NCBI GenBank assembly: GCA_030247575.1
Contig: JAOTRV010000036.1
Coordinates: 1 to 37,480 of the forward strand
Source: Sulfuritalea sp.
GTDB taxonomy: Bacteria; Pseudomonadota; Gammaproteobacteria; Burkholderiales; Rhodocyclaceae
Length of the DNA stretch: 37,480 nucleotides
Direction of reading: 5' to 3'
How positions within the stretch are numbered: the first letter of the stretch is position 1; each line of letters begins with the position of its first letter. Below the pieces are notes generated by a model. The model was not told the DNA's origin. It saw nothing but the letters and a program-made list of their open reading frames with translations, and made no database searches. Shown in pieces: positions 16,242 to 23,790 of the stretch. The translations under genes were made by a program, and so were the position numbers.

Positions 16242-17122
16242 ACGCCCGCGTCGCGCCCGGCCCGGCGGCCTTCGGCCTGATGGTGCTGTTGTGCGCCATC
16301 TGGGGCATGCAGCAGGTGGCCATGAAGGTCGCCGCTGCCGAAATCAGCCCCATCCTGCAGGCCGGTTTGCGTTCCGGATTGGGCGCCGTGCTGGTGTTCG
16401 CCTGGGCGCGCTGGCGCGGCATCCCCCTGTTCGCCGCGGACAGGTCGCTGCGTCCTGGCCTGCTGGCCGGCCTCCTGTTCGGCTTCGAATTCGTCTTCAT
16501 TTTCGTCGGTGTCGATCACACCACGGTGTCGCGCATGGTGGTGTTCCTCTACACGGCGCCCTGCTTCACGGTACTCGGGCTGCATTTCTTCGTGCCCGGG
16601 GAGCGCATGGGCTGGCGCCAGGGGACCGGCGTGCTGCTGGCCTTCGCCGGGCTGGTGACGGCCTTCATCGACAAGGCGGCGGGCGGCAGCCTGCTGGGTG
16701 ACGCGTTCGGCGTGCTCGCTGCGCTGTTCTGGGCGGCGACGACGGTGCTGATTCGCGCCACGTCGCTGGCAAAGGTGACGGCGACCAAGGTGCTGCTGTA
16801 CCAGCTGGTGGTTTCTGCCGCCGTGATGTTCCCGCTGTCCTGGCTGGTCGGCGAACGCGGCATCGCCGTGCTGTCGGCGTCGACTCTCTGGGCCATGGCC
16901 TACCAGATCGTGATCGTCGCCTGCATCAGCTATCTGGCGTGGTTCTGGCTGCTGACGCGCTATCTTGCGGGGCGGCTGCTGGTGTTCTCCTTCCTGACGC
17001 CGCTGTTCGGCGTCGGCTTCGGCATGGCGCTGATGGGCGACCAGCCCAGCCTGCATTTCTTCATGGCCGCCGCAATGGTGGTGGGCGGCATCGTCCTGGT
17101 CAACCTGCCGTCCCGCAAATGA
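16238..17122 (+). CDS. EamA/DMT-family transporter
   Basis: A 294-residue membrane protein with ten predicted helices arranged as two EamA repeats (about 10-145 and 155-290). The first repeat begins FGLMVLLCAIWGMQQVAMKVA, the second GDAFGVLAALFWAATTVLIRA. The family includes exporters of amino acids and other small metabolites; the substrate cannot be read from sequence. Start and stop both overlap neighbours by four bases, placing it in the run ykgJ-like, eamA, azlC, azlD. Confidence 0.9.
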   Translation: MNARVAPGPAAFGLMVLLCAIWGMQQVAMKVAAAEISPILQAGLRSGLGAVLVFAWARWRGIPLFAADRSLRPGLLAGLLFGFEFVFIFVGVDHTTVSRMVVFLYTAPCFTVLGLHFFVPGERMGWRQGTGVLLAFAGLVTAFIDKAAGGSLLGDAFGVLAALFWAATTVLIRATSLAKVTATKVLLYQLVVSAAVMFPLSWLVGERGIAVLSASTLWAMAYQIVIVACISYLAWFWLLTRYLAGRLLVFSFLTPLFGVGFGMALMGDQPSLHFFMAAAMVVGGIVLVNLPSRK

Positions 17123-17808
17123 ATCGGACGCAGGCATTTGTCCTCGGCCTGCGCTCGGTCATGCCGCTGTTGCTGGGCGTGGCGCCGTTCGGCGTGATCT
17201 ACGGCGTGGTTGCGCTGCAAAGCGGCATCCCGCCGCTTGCGGCGATGGCAATGTCATCGATCGTGTTCGCCGGCTCGGCCCAGTTCCTTCTGGCCCAGCT
17301 GGTCGGCGCGGGCGCGCCGCTGCTGCTGACCGCGGGTGCGGTGGGCCTGGTGAATCTGCGTCATGCGCTCTACAGCGCTTCGGTCGCGCCGCTGCTGGCG
17401 CATCTGCCGCGGTGCTGGAAGATCCTGCTGGCCTATCTGCTGACCGACGAGGCCTATGCTGCAGCGATTCCGCATCTGCTGGGCCGGTCCGATGCGCGCT
17501 CGTCCGCTGCGCACTGGATATTGTTCGGTTCCGGTTTCGGCCTGTGGGCCGGCTGGCAGGTGTCGACGCTGGCCGGCGTGCTGGCCGGCACGCAACTGCC
17601 CGAAAATCTCGGCTTGGATTTCGCGTTGCCGCTGACCTTCATCGCCATCGTGGTGCCGATGATCGAAACCCGGGCACTTTTTGCGGCGGCGGTGGCGGCG
17701 GGCGGAGTGGCCGTCGCCCTGGCCGCGCTGCCTTACAAGGTCGGCCTGTTCATTGCCGCGCTGGCGGGCCTCGCGGTCGGGGCCGGGCTTACGGGGAGGG
17801 CGAAATGA
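17119..17808 (+). CDS. azlC: Branched-chain amino acid exporter large subunit, AzlC family
   Basis: A 229-residue membrane protein beginning MNRTQAFVLGLRSVMPLLLG. The AzlC signature follows: APFGVIYGVVALQSG, SSIVFAGSAQFLLAQL, NLRHALYSASVAPLL and LLTDEAYAAA. AzlC works with the small AzlD partner to export branched-chain amino acids or analogues. The frame is open upstream, but the ATG overlapping the EamA stop (ATGA) gives the canonical start. AzlD follows with another four-base overlap. Confidence 0.93.
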   Translation: MNRTQAFVLGLRSVMPLLLGVAPFGVIYGVVALQSGIPPLAAMAMSSIVFAGSAQFLLAQLVGAGAPLLLTAGAVGLVNLRHALYSASVAPLLAHLPRCWKILLAYLLTDEAYAAAIPHLLGRSDARSSAAHWILFGSGFGLWAGWQVSTLAGVLAGTQLPENLGLDFALPLTFIAIVVPMIETRALFAAAVAAGGVAVALAALPYKVGLFIAALAGLAVGAGLTGRAK

Positions 17809-18116
17809 ATCTCTGGTGGCTGATGCTGGTCTGCGGCGCGATCACCTTTGCGATCCGCTATTCCTTCATCGCGGCGGAGGGACATTACCGGCCGCCGACG
17901 TGGTTCAGGCTGCTGCTGCCCTTCGTGCCGATAGCCGCGCTGACCGCGATCGTGGCGCCCGAACTCTTGCTGGTGCGCGGCGAGATCGTCCTCGGCGGCG
18001 GCAATCACCGGCTGTGGGCCGGGCTGGTCGCGATTCTCGCCGCCGCCCTCTGGCGCAACACGCTGCTTACCATCGGCTGCGGGTTTCTGGCCCTGTTCGT
18101 CCTCCAGCGCATCTGA
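17805..18116 (+). CDS. azlD: AzlD-family small membrane subunit
   Basis: A 103-residue protein with four hydrophobic segments, beginning MNLWWLMLVCGAITFAIRYSFI, followed by LLPFVPIAALTAIVAPELLL and a final hydrophobic helix. This is the AzlD pattern and the partner of AzlC. GGGAGGG lies just upstream, and the start overlaps the azlC stop. The gene ends only four bases from the stop of the convergent senA gene, with no terminator between them. Confidence 0.92.
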   Translation: MNLWWLMLVCGAITFAIRYSFIAAEGHYRPPTWFRLLLPFVPIAALTAIVAPELLLVRGEIVLGGGNHRLWAGLVAILAAALWRNTLLTIGCGFLALFVLQRI

Positions 18117-18120
18117 AGAG

Positions 18121-19323
18121 TCAGCCGGCCGGGCAGCTGCGGAAGCCGACGAATATGTCGTCGCGCTGCGCTTCGTAGTAGTTGCGGTAACGGGGGTTGC
18201 GCATGCGTTCGCGGGTCGCGAAGGAGCCGCCGCGCACGCTGCGGTGCGTGTGGAAAAACGGCTCCGCGTATTCGGCGTAGGGGTCGGGGCTGAAGCCCGG
18301 ATAGGGCTCGAACGGGCTGGCCGTCCATTCCCAGACTTGGGTTCCCCACTCGAAATTGCCGGCGTGGAGCGCGGCATATTCCCATTCCGCTTCGCTCGGC
18401 AGGCGGCGGCCAGCCCAGCGGCACCAGGCTTCGGCTTCATGTGCCGTGAGGTGAATCACCGCCTGCGTGGAAGCCAGCTCCACCCACTCGGCGAAGCGCC
18501 GCTGCTGCCATATCCCGTCCTTCCGCCGCCAATAGCGCGGCATGGTCTGGCCGCTGGCGGCAAGCCAGGCCCGGCCGCTTTCCGACCACCATTGCGGCTG
18601 CCGGTAGCCGCCGGCCTCGACGAACTTCAGGTAGTCGGAGTTCCTGACCGGCGTCGCCGAAACCGCGAAGCTTGCGATGCGCTGCGGATGCGCCCATTTT
18701 TCGTTGTCGAAGACGAAGCCTTTGCCTTCCGGCGGGCTGCCCATCAGGAATTCGCCGCCGGCCAGTTCGATGTCGGCGGCGGGCGCGAACTCGCTCAAGC
18801 CATCCGCCGCCGGCCATGCCAGCGTCTGCCGGGTGTAGTGGAAGGCCTCGCCGTGCATGTCCTCGTGGAACAGGGCGAGCCGATGAAAATACAGGGCGCG
18901 GTCCGTTTCCGGCAAAGCCTGCAAGGCATCGAGGGCCGAAGCCAGCGTGTCCTGAAGGTAGTGCCGTGTAGCGTTCCAGTCCGGCAGGTCGAGCTGCCAG
19001 CGGCTGTCATGCGGCACATGGCGCGAGTCGTACCAGCGGTCGGCGTCGGGCAGGCAGGAAGGGCGGGGTGCTGCCGTTGCGCTCCGGTAGCGCTGGCACC
19101 AGTACTCGGTGAACCAGGCGACATGGCCGAGCTCCCACAAGGGCGGGTTGACGATGGCAAGGCAGGGCGGGTGCAAGGGATGGGGCGAGCCGCCGCCTTC
19201 GACGCCGGCACCGTCCGTCCAGGCCCCAAACTCGTCCAGCAGGCTGATCGTATAATCTCGCGCATCCTGCATCGCATGGGCGAGCAGCGCTTTGTCCGCG
19301 GTTCTCAGATCCGGCGTGTCCAT
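18121..19323 (-). CDS. senA: EgtB-like selenoneine synthase (SenA)
   Basis: A 400-residue protein of the EgtB sulfoxide-synthase family: an N-terminal DinB-like domain (about 10-170) and a C-terminal FGE-sulfatase domain (about 183-398). The iron-binding histidine triad is present: H67 (WELGHVAWF) and H153/H157 (FHEDMHGE). The C-terminal domain shows GGEFLMGS, RRLPSEAEWEYAA and RGGSFATRERMRNPRYRNYY. Family knowledge: SenA joins hercynine to a selenosugar in an oxygen- and iron-dependent reaction on the way to selenoneine. I call it SenA rather than EgtB because a SenB-type glycosyltransferase and a SelD homologue sit beside it and no egtA, egtC or egtE is present. A start at 19321-19323 is fixed by an excellent GGAGGTGATG ribosome site and a strong promoter. 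Confidence 0.85.
   Translation of the reverse strand: MDTPDLRTADKALLAHAMQDARDYTISLLDEFGAWTDGAGVEGGGSPHPLHPPCLAIVNPPLWELGHVAWFTEYWCQRYRSATAAPRPSCLPDADRWYDSRHVPHDSRWQLDLPDWNATRHYLQDTLASALDALQALPETDRALYFHRLALFHEDMHGEAFHYTRQTLAWPAADGLSEFAPAADIELAGGEFLMGSPPEGKGFVFDNEKWAHPQRIASFAVSATPVRNSDYLKFVEAGGYRQPQWWSESGRAWLAASGQTMPRYWRRKDGIWQQRRFAEWVELASTQAVIHLTAHEAEAWCRWAGRRLPSEAEWEYAALHAGNFEWGTQVWEWTASPFEPYPGFSPDPYAEYAEPFFHTHRSVRGGSFATRERMRNPRYRNYYEAQRDDIFVGFRSCPAG
19251..19256 (+). promoter_or_regulatory. Putative -10 element of senB, inside senA
   Basis: A perfect TATAAT on the plus strand, 60 bases before the likely senB start. It lies within the first 25 codons of the oppositely oriented senA. No good -35 box is visible 16-18 bases upstream, so this is a candidate only. 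Some such promoter must exist inside senA, because the two genes start divergently with overlapping ends. Confidence 0.35.
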
Positions 19324-20329
19324 CACATCACCTCCCTCCGTCGTCATTATCAGCCCGGCGCTGGCCAGTGCCAACAACGGCAACTGGCACACGGCAAGAC
19401 GCTGGGCGCGCTGCCTGGCGCCCCATGCGCGGGTCGGCATCGACATGAAGTGGCGTGGCGCCAGCGCCGACTTCCTGATCGCCCTCCATGCGCGTCGCTC
19501 GGCGGCGTCGATTGCTGCCTTCGCCGAGCGATACCCGGAGCGTCCGCTGATCGTCGTGCTGACCGGCACCGACCTCTATCGCGACATCGCGGTCGATGAG
19601 GACGCCAGGCGCTCGCTGGCACGGGCCAGTCGTTTGGTGGTGCTGCAGGACGAAGGCATCAAGGCTTTGCCAGCCGAGTACTCGGCCAAGACAACGGTCA
19701 TTTACCAGTCGGCTCGCCTGCTGCGGCCGGGACGCCGCAGCTGTCGCCATTTCGACCTGGCGCTGGTGGGTCACCTGCGGCCGGAGAAGGACCCGCTGAC
19801 TGCCTTGCGCGCATTGCGCAGCCTGCCTTCCGAACTGCCGGTGCGACTGTTTCACATTGGCGGCGACCTGGACCCGCAACTGGCGGCCGAAGTTCGCCGC
19901 CTGGGAGCCGGCGATGCGCGCTATCACCCGCTGGGCGCCTTGCCGCCGGCGGCCACGCGCCAACGGATCAAACGCTGCCACCTGTTGCTGCTGCCTTCCT
20001 TGATGGAGGGCGGCGCCAATGTATTGATCGAAGCCGTGACCAGCGGCGTGCCGGTGCTGGGCAGCGACATTCCCGGCAACCGCGGCATGCTCGGCGCCGA
20101 CTATCCCGGCTGGTTTCCGGCCGGCGACGAGGCACGCCTGGCGGAACTGATCTTGAAGGCGGCCCGCGATCCGCAGTACTACGCCAACTTGTCCCGGCGC
20201 TGCGCCGAGCGGGTATCCTTGTTCACCCCGGCACACGAATGCGCCGCCGTTTGCAGTCTTCTTGAAAACGAAGTTTCAGTGGAGGCTAACGTCGGCCTTA
20301 TCGACGTTAAGCGCAGTGGCCGTAACTAA
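19316..20329 (+). CDS. senB: Selenosugar synthase, GT4-type glycosyltransferase (SenB)
   Basis: A 337-residue GT-B fold glycosyltransferase. The N-terminal strand and loop read VVIISPALASANNGNWHTARRWAR. The C-terminal nucleotide-sugar domain includes LVGHLRPEKDP and the E-x7-E motif E231/E239 (EGGANVLIE), followed by SGVPVLGSDIPGN. Family knowledge: SenB transfers a sugar from a UDP-sugar to selenophosphate, giving a 1-seleno-sugar. I chose the GTG at 19316; a TTG eight codons earlier (19292) is possible, and no ATG is available. The chosen start overlaps the first codons of senA on the other strand by eight bases. No clear Shine-Dalgarno precedes it. It is followed by senC after 20 bases. 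Confidence 0.82.
   Translation: MSITSPPSVVIISPALASANNGNWHTARRWARCLAPHARVGIDMKWRGASADFLIALHARRSAASIAAFAERYPERPLIVVLTGTDLYRDIAVDEDARRSLARASRLVVLQDEGIKALPAEYSAKTTVIYQSARLLRPGRRSCRHFDLALVGHLRPEKDPLTALRALRSLPSELPVRLFHIGGDLDPQLAAEVRRLGAGDARYHPLGALPPAATRQRIKRCHLLLLPSLMEGGANVLIEAVTSGVPVLGSDIPGNRGMLGADYPGWFPAGDEARLAELILKAARDPQYYANLSRRCAERVSLFTPAHECAAVCSLLENEVSVEANVGLIDVKRSGRN
19346..19374 (-). promoter_or_regulatory. Strong sigma-70-type promoter of senA, inside senB
   Basis: On the minus strand TTGGCA (19369-19374) and GATAAT (19346-19351) are separated by exactly 17 bases. Each hexamer matches the consensus at five of six positions. Transcription would start near 19339, leaving a leader of about 16 bases that is mostly the GGAGGTGATG ribosome site. 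The whole promoter lies within codons 11-20 of senB. Confidence 0.7.
20287..20309 (+). promoter_or_regulatory. Hairpin at the 3' end of senB
   Basis: TAACGTCG (20287-20294) pairs perfectly with CGACGTTA (20302-20309) around a 7-base loop. It lies within the last codons of senB, 41 bases before the senC start. There is no T-run, so it is not a terminator. A role in mRNA stability or senC translation is possible. The structure is seen; the function is speculative. Confidence 0.35.
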
Positions 20330-20349
20330 ACAACAAGGCAATCATAAAA

Positions 20350-21411
20350 ATGAACTCTCCCCAGCATTCCACTCCCCCGATCCGGCTCACCAGCTTCAGT
20401 CACGGCGGCGGCTGCGGCTGCAAGGTGGCTCCCGGCCTGTTGTCCGAGATTTTGCGGGGCGCGCGCGGCTGGCCGGTGCCGAAGGAACTGATCGTCGGCA
20501 TCGAGACCGCCGACGACGCCGCCGTGTACCGCCTCAACGACGAGCAGGCCCTGATCGCCACGACGGACTTCTTCATGCCCATCGTCGATGATCCCTACGA
20601 CTTCGGCCGCATCGCCGCGACCAATGCCATCAGCGACGTGTATGCCATGGGCGGCACGCCGATCATGGCGCTGGCCCTGGTCGGCATGCCGATCGACAAG
20701 CTGCCGCTGGAGGTCATCGGCAAGATACTCGAGGGCGGAGAAAGCGTCTGCGCCGCGGCCGGCATTCCGATCGCCGGCGGCCACACCATCGATTCCGTGG
20801 AGCCGATCTATGGCCTGGTGGTGATGGGTCTGGTGCATCCCGACAAGGTGAAGACCAATGCCGGCGCGCGGCCCGGCGACGTGCTGATCCTCGGCAAGCC
20901 GCTCGGCGTCGGCGTACTGTCGGCAGCGCTGAAGAAGGGCGCGCTGGATGCCGCCGGCTATGACGCCATGATCGCCAGCACGACCAAGCTGAACACGCCT
21001 GGGAAGCGTCTCGCCCACCTTGCCGGCGTACATGCCCTGACCGACATCACCGGTTTCGGCTTGCTGGGCCACCTGCTGGAGGTGTGCCGCGGGGCGAAGC
21101 TGTCCGGCGCGCTCGACATGAAGGCGATTCCCACGCTGGCCGGGGTCGAAGCGCTGGCCACGGCGGGTTACATCACGGGAGCCTCGGCGCGCAACTGGAT
21201 GGCCTACGGCGACGATGTGGCGCTGGACGCCGCGATCACGCCGATGCAGCGCGCCCTGCTGACCGATCCGCAAACCAGTGGCGGCCTGCTGGTCGCCTGC
21301 GAGCCCGCGGCCGTCGACGAGGTGCTGGCGGTGTTCCGCACCGAAGGCTTCGCCGCGGCTGCCGTGATCGGACGCTTGCAGGACGGGCCGGCCCGGGTGA
21401 GCGTCGCCTAG
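20350..21411 (+). CDS. senC: Selenophosphate synthetase (SenC/SelD)
   Basis: A 353-residue SelD-type enzyme that makes selenophosphate from selenide and ATP. The active-site loop HGGGCGCK carries C22 and K25, equivalent to C17 and K20 of E. coli SelD; the residue is cysteine, not selenocysteine. Other hallmarks are ETADDAAVYRL, TTDFFMPIVDDPYDFGRIAATNAISDVYAMGG, AGGHTIDSVEPIYG, TDITGFGLLGHL and TDPQTSGGLL. In this context it should feed SenB; it could also serve selenoproteins or selenouridine synthesis. The cluster name senC is chosen from context. The stop shares the CTAG palindrome (21408-21411) with the convergent egtD stop. Confidence 0.92.
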   Translation: MNSPQHSTPPIRLTSFSHGGGCGCKVAPGLLSEILRGARGWPVPKELIVGIETADDAAVYRLNDEQALIATTDFFMPIVDDPYDFGRIAATNAISDVYAMGGTPIMALALVGMPIDKLPLEVIGKILEGGESVCAAAGIPIAGGHTIDSVEPIYGLVVMGLVHPDKVKTNAGARPGDVLILGKPLGVGVLSAALKKGALDAAGYDAMIASTTKLNTPGKRLAHLAGVHALTDITGFGLLGHLLEVCRGAKLSGALDMKAIPTLAGVEALATAGYITGASARNWMAYGDDVALDAAITPMQRALLTDPQTSGGLLVACEPAAVDEVLAVFRTEGFAAAAVIGRLQDGPARVSVA

Positions 21412-22394
21412 GCGCGGCGCGCGAAGAACAGCGCAAACCACTCGCTGCGGTCGGTCCACATCCGGACGTCGGCAAATCCCGCCGAGGCCAGCAGGGCCGT
21501 GAAGCCCTCGGGCGAATACTTGTGCGAGTTTTCGGTGTGGATACGCTCGCCGGCGGCGAAGCGCCTGACGCTGCGGCCGGCGGAATCCCGCCAGCCCACG
21601 GTGAGCGCGCGGCGGGCCTCCAGATGCATTTCGATGCGGGCGTCCGTGGCGTTGTAAAAGGCCACGTGCTTCCAGTCGCCGATCTCGAAGTCGGCATCGA
21701 GCCTGGCGTTGACGTGCCGCAGCAGGTTGCGGTTGAAGGCCGCGGTGACGCCCAGGGCGTCGTCGTAGGCGGCATCGAGCACGGCGCTGTCCTTGATCAG
21801 GTCGACGCCGATCAGCAGGCCGCCCGAGGCGTCGAGCCGGTCGGCCAGTCCCCGCAGAAACCTGCCGGCCTCGGGCGGGCTGAAGTTGCCGATGCTGGAA
21901 CCGGGATAGAAGAACATGCGCCGTTGCAGCGGGATGTCATCGGGCAGTTCGAGTTCGTGCGTGAAGTCGAGGCCGATGCCGGTCATCTCGATCGCCGGCA
22001 GCTCGCGCTTCAGTTGCTGCAGCGAGTCCCGCATGAAGTCGACCGAAATATCGACCGCGACATAACGGGAGGGCAATACTCCCGCATGAAACAGGCGGCC
22101 GGCCTTGCCGCAACTGCCGCAGCCGAGATCGATCAGCGTGAAGTCCTGGCCCAGCACCTGCCGGATGGCCGGCAGATGTTCGACGAAAATGGCGGCCTCG
22201 GTGCGGGTCGGGTAGTACTCGGGCAACTCGGTGATCGCTTCGAACAGGCGCGAGCCGAGCTTGTCGTAGAAGAACTTCGGCGCGATCGAGGCCGGCTTTT
22301 GCAGCAGTCCGGCGGCGAGTTCCCGGCGCAGTCTGGCATTTTGCTGCGGCGAGTCCCAGTCGAAAATCTGATGCAGCCTGACCTGGGGCGGCAT
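21408..22394 (-). CDS. egtD: L-histidine N-alpha-methyltransferase (EgtD)
   Basis: A 328-residue SAM enzyme that trimethylates histidine to hercynine. The SAM site is LIDLGCGSCGKAG (about 87-99). Residues matching the known histidine pocket of mycobacterial EgtD are visible: N170 (SSIGNF), Y210, and E288/S290 in HTENSHKY. The N-terminal LPEYYPTRTEAAIF is also typical. Hercynine is the acceptor for SenA, so this gene completes the selenoneine route. It lies one base after the RsmI-like gene on the minus strand, and convergently overlaps the senC stop by four bases. Confidence 0.95.
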   Translation of the reverse strand: MPPQVRLHQIFDWDSPQQNARLRRELAAGLLQKPASIAPKFFYDKLGSRLFEAITELPEYYPTRTEAAIFVEHLPAIRQVLGQDFTLIDLGCGSCGKAGRLFHAGVLPSRYVAVDISVDFMRDSLQQLKRELPAIEMTGIGLDFTHELELPDDIPLQRRMFFYPGSSIGNFSPPEAGRFLRGLADRLDASGGLLIGVDLIKDSAVLDAAYDDALGVTAAFNRNLLRHVNARLDADFEIGDWKHVAFYNATDARIEMHLEARRALTVGWRDSAGRSVRRFAAGERIHTENSHKYSPEGFTALLASAGFADVRMWTDRSEWFALFFARRA

Positions 22395-22395
22395 G

Positions 22396-23106
22396 TCAGT
22401 CGGCCAGCAGCAGGAACACGGTGGCGCGCTTGTCCAGATCCGGCGCAGGCGCCGCTTTCCAGTCCGCGATGCGGCGCGTGACGATCTGTTCGCTGGTCAG
22501 CGTCAGATCGGTCGCCAGGCACAGGCGTGTTTTCGGACGGCAGGACAGCAGCAGGGCGGCGAACAGGGCGCGGTTGCGGTAGGGTGTTTCGATGAATATC
22601 TGGGTTTGCCCGGCGCGGGCCGATTCGCTTTCAAGCTCCGCAATGCGGCGGCTGCGCTCCGGTTCGCGCGCCGGCAGATAGCCGTGAAAGGCGAAGCGCT
22701 GGCCGTCGAGCCCCGAGGCCATCAGCGCCAGCAGCAGCGAAGAAGGACCCACCAGCGGCCTGACGACGAGGCCCAGTTCGTGGGCGCGGCGCACCAGCAA
22801 GGCGCCGGGATCGGCCACGGCCGGACAGCCGGCTTCCGACATCAGGCCGATATCGCGGCCCTCCCGCAGCGGAACGAGCAGGCGGTCGATGTCGGCGCCG
22901 GTGGGCGACCCGGGCAACTGCTCGATCGCCAGTTCGCGCAAGGGCACGGGATGGCCGATGCGTTTGAGTTCGGCCCGCGCCGTCTTGGCGTTTTCGGCGA
23001 CGAAGCGGGTCAGCCGGCAGGCGGCGTCGCGGGTGGCGGGTGGCAGGTAGCCCTGCCAAGGGATGTCGCCGAGGGCGACGGGCAGCAGCCAGAGCGTGCC
23101 GGACAT
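22396..23106 (-). CDS. RsmI-like SAM-dependent methyltransferase
   Basis: A 236-residue tetrapyrrole-methylase-fold protein related to RsmI, the 16S rRNA C1402 2'-O-methyltransferase. Visible blocks are MSEAGCPAVADPGALLVRRAHE (about 89-110), VRPLVGPSSLLLALMASGL and QIFIETPYRN. It lacks the usual RsmI N terminus (YVVATPIGN), starting instead MSGTLWLLPVALGD. That fits a paralogous group often found beside maf in betaproteobacteria. The substrate is unknown. It is co-oriented with maf upstream and egtD one base downstream. Confidence 0.82.
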   Translation of the reverse strand: MSGTLWLLPVALGDIPWQGYLPPATRDAACRLTRFVAENAKTARAELKRIGHPVPLRELAIEQLPGSPTGADIDRLLVPLREGRDIGLMSEAGCPAVADPGALLVRRAHELGLVVRPLVGPSSLLLALMASGLDGQRFAFHGYLPAREPERSRRIAELESESARAGQTQIFIETPYRNRALFAALLLSCRPKTRLCLATDLTLTSEQIVTRRIADWKAAPAPDLDKRATVFLLLAD

Positions 23107-23141
23107 GCGGCTAGGGGAATTTGCGCGTCATGGCCGGCCGG

Positions 23142-23723
23142 TCATGGCAGATGCAGGCCTTCGGCGCGCAGCATGCCGCACAGGGCGATCAGCGGCAGGC
23201 CCACCAGCGCATTGGGATCGTCGCCGCGCAGGTAGGAGAGCAGGGAAATGCCCAGGCCTTCCGATTTGGCGCTGCCGGCGCAGTTGAGGGCATCTTCCTT
23301 GTCCAGGTAGGCCTCGATTTCGGCATCGGCGAAGTCGCGGAAACCGACATGGGTGTCGACGCAGCTCAGTTGCACCCGGTTCATGGCGCTGTCGAGCAGG
23401 CACAGCCCGGTGTGGAAGACCACCTCTTTTCCGCGCATCAGACGCAACTGGGCGATGGCATTCTCGCGCCTCCCCGGCTTGCCGAAGCGTTCATTGCCGT
23501 GGGCGGCAACCTGATCCGAGCCGATAATGAGGGCGTCGGAATAGCGTTGGGCCACGGCGCGGGCCTTGGCCTCGGCGAGGCGCAGGGCCGTGCTTGCAGG
23601 CGCCTCACCCGGCAACGCGGATTCATCGGCTTCCGGCGCGGCGGTTTCGAAGGGGATCTGCAGGCGGCTCAGAAGTTCGCGGCGGTAGGGCGAGGTCGAG
23701 GCAAGAACGACGAGGCGAGGCAT
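23142..23723 (-). CDS. yceF: Maf-family nucleotide pyrophosphatase (YceF type)
   Basis: A 193-residue Maf protein hydrolysing modified or canonical nucleoside triphosphates; the YceF group prefers 7-methyl-GTP. The phosphate-binding loop is [12 protein letters not shown] (7-18), the catalytic aspartate is D70 in IIGSDQVA, and [27 protein letters not shown] follows. The C terminus has the [15 protein letters not shown] block. YceF in E. coli is also divergent from yceD-rpmF, as here. Confidence 0.92.
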   Translation of the reverse strand: MPRLVVLASTSPYRRELLSRLQIPFETAAPEADESALPGEAPASTALRLAEAKARAVAQRYSDALIIGSDQVAAHGNERFGKPGRRENAIAQLRLMRGKEVVFHTGLCLLDSAMNRVQLSCVDTHVGFRDFADAEIEAYLDKEDALNCAGSAKSEGLGISLLSYLRGDDPNALVGLPLIALCGMLRAEGLHLP

Positions 23724-23732
23724 GTTTCAGGC

Positions 23733-23762
23733 TTGAAAAGAGGGGGTTGGGCATGATACCAT
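23733..23762 (+). promoter_or_regulatory. Putative promoter of the yceD-rpmF operon
   Basis: TTGAAA (23733-23738) and TACCAT (23757-23762) are separated by 18 bases, and TG one base before the -10 gives an extended -10. Transcription would begin near 23769, which favours the GTG start of yceD at 23791. The match is moderate. Confidence 0.35.
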
Positions 23763-23790
23763 TCACCGTTTGTCGCGCGAGCGCCTGTCC

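Noticed and set aside
18121-19323. Ergothioneine EgtB or ovothiol OvoA instead of SenA
   Set aside because: The fold is shared, but the neighbours are a SenB-type glycosyltransferase and SelD, and no egtA/C/E or OvoA methyltransferase domain is present. Not fully excluded by residues alone.
20286-20312. Possible integron attC-like site (GCTAAC ... GTTAAGC)
   Set aside because: It resembles attC outer boxes but is only about 27 bases long, lacks inner boxes and lies within coding sequence; there is no integrase or cassette array.
20350-21411. Selenocysteine codon in the selenophosphate synthetase
   Set aside because: Some SelD proteins have selenocysteine in the active loop, but here the codon is TGC (C22) and no in-frame TGA occurs.
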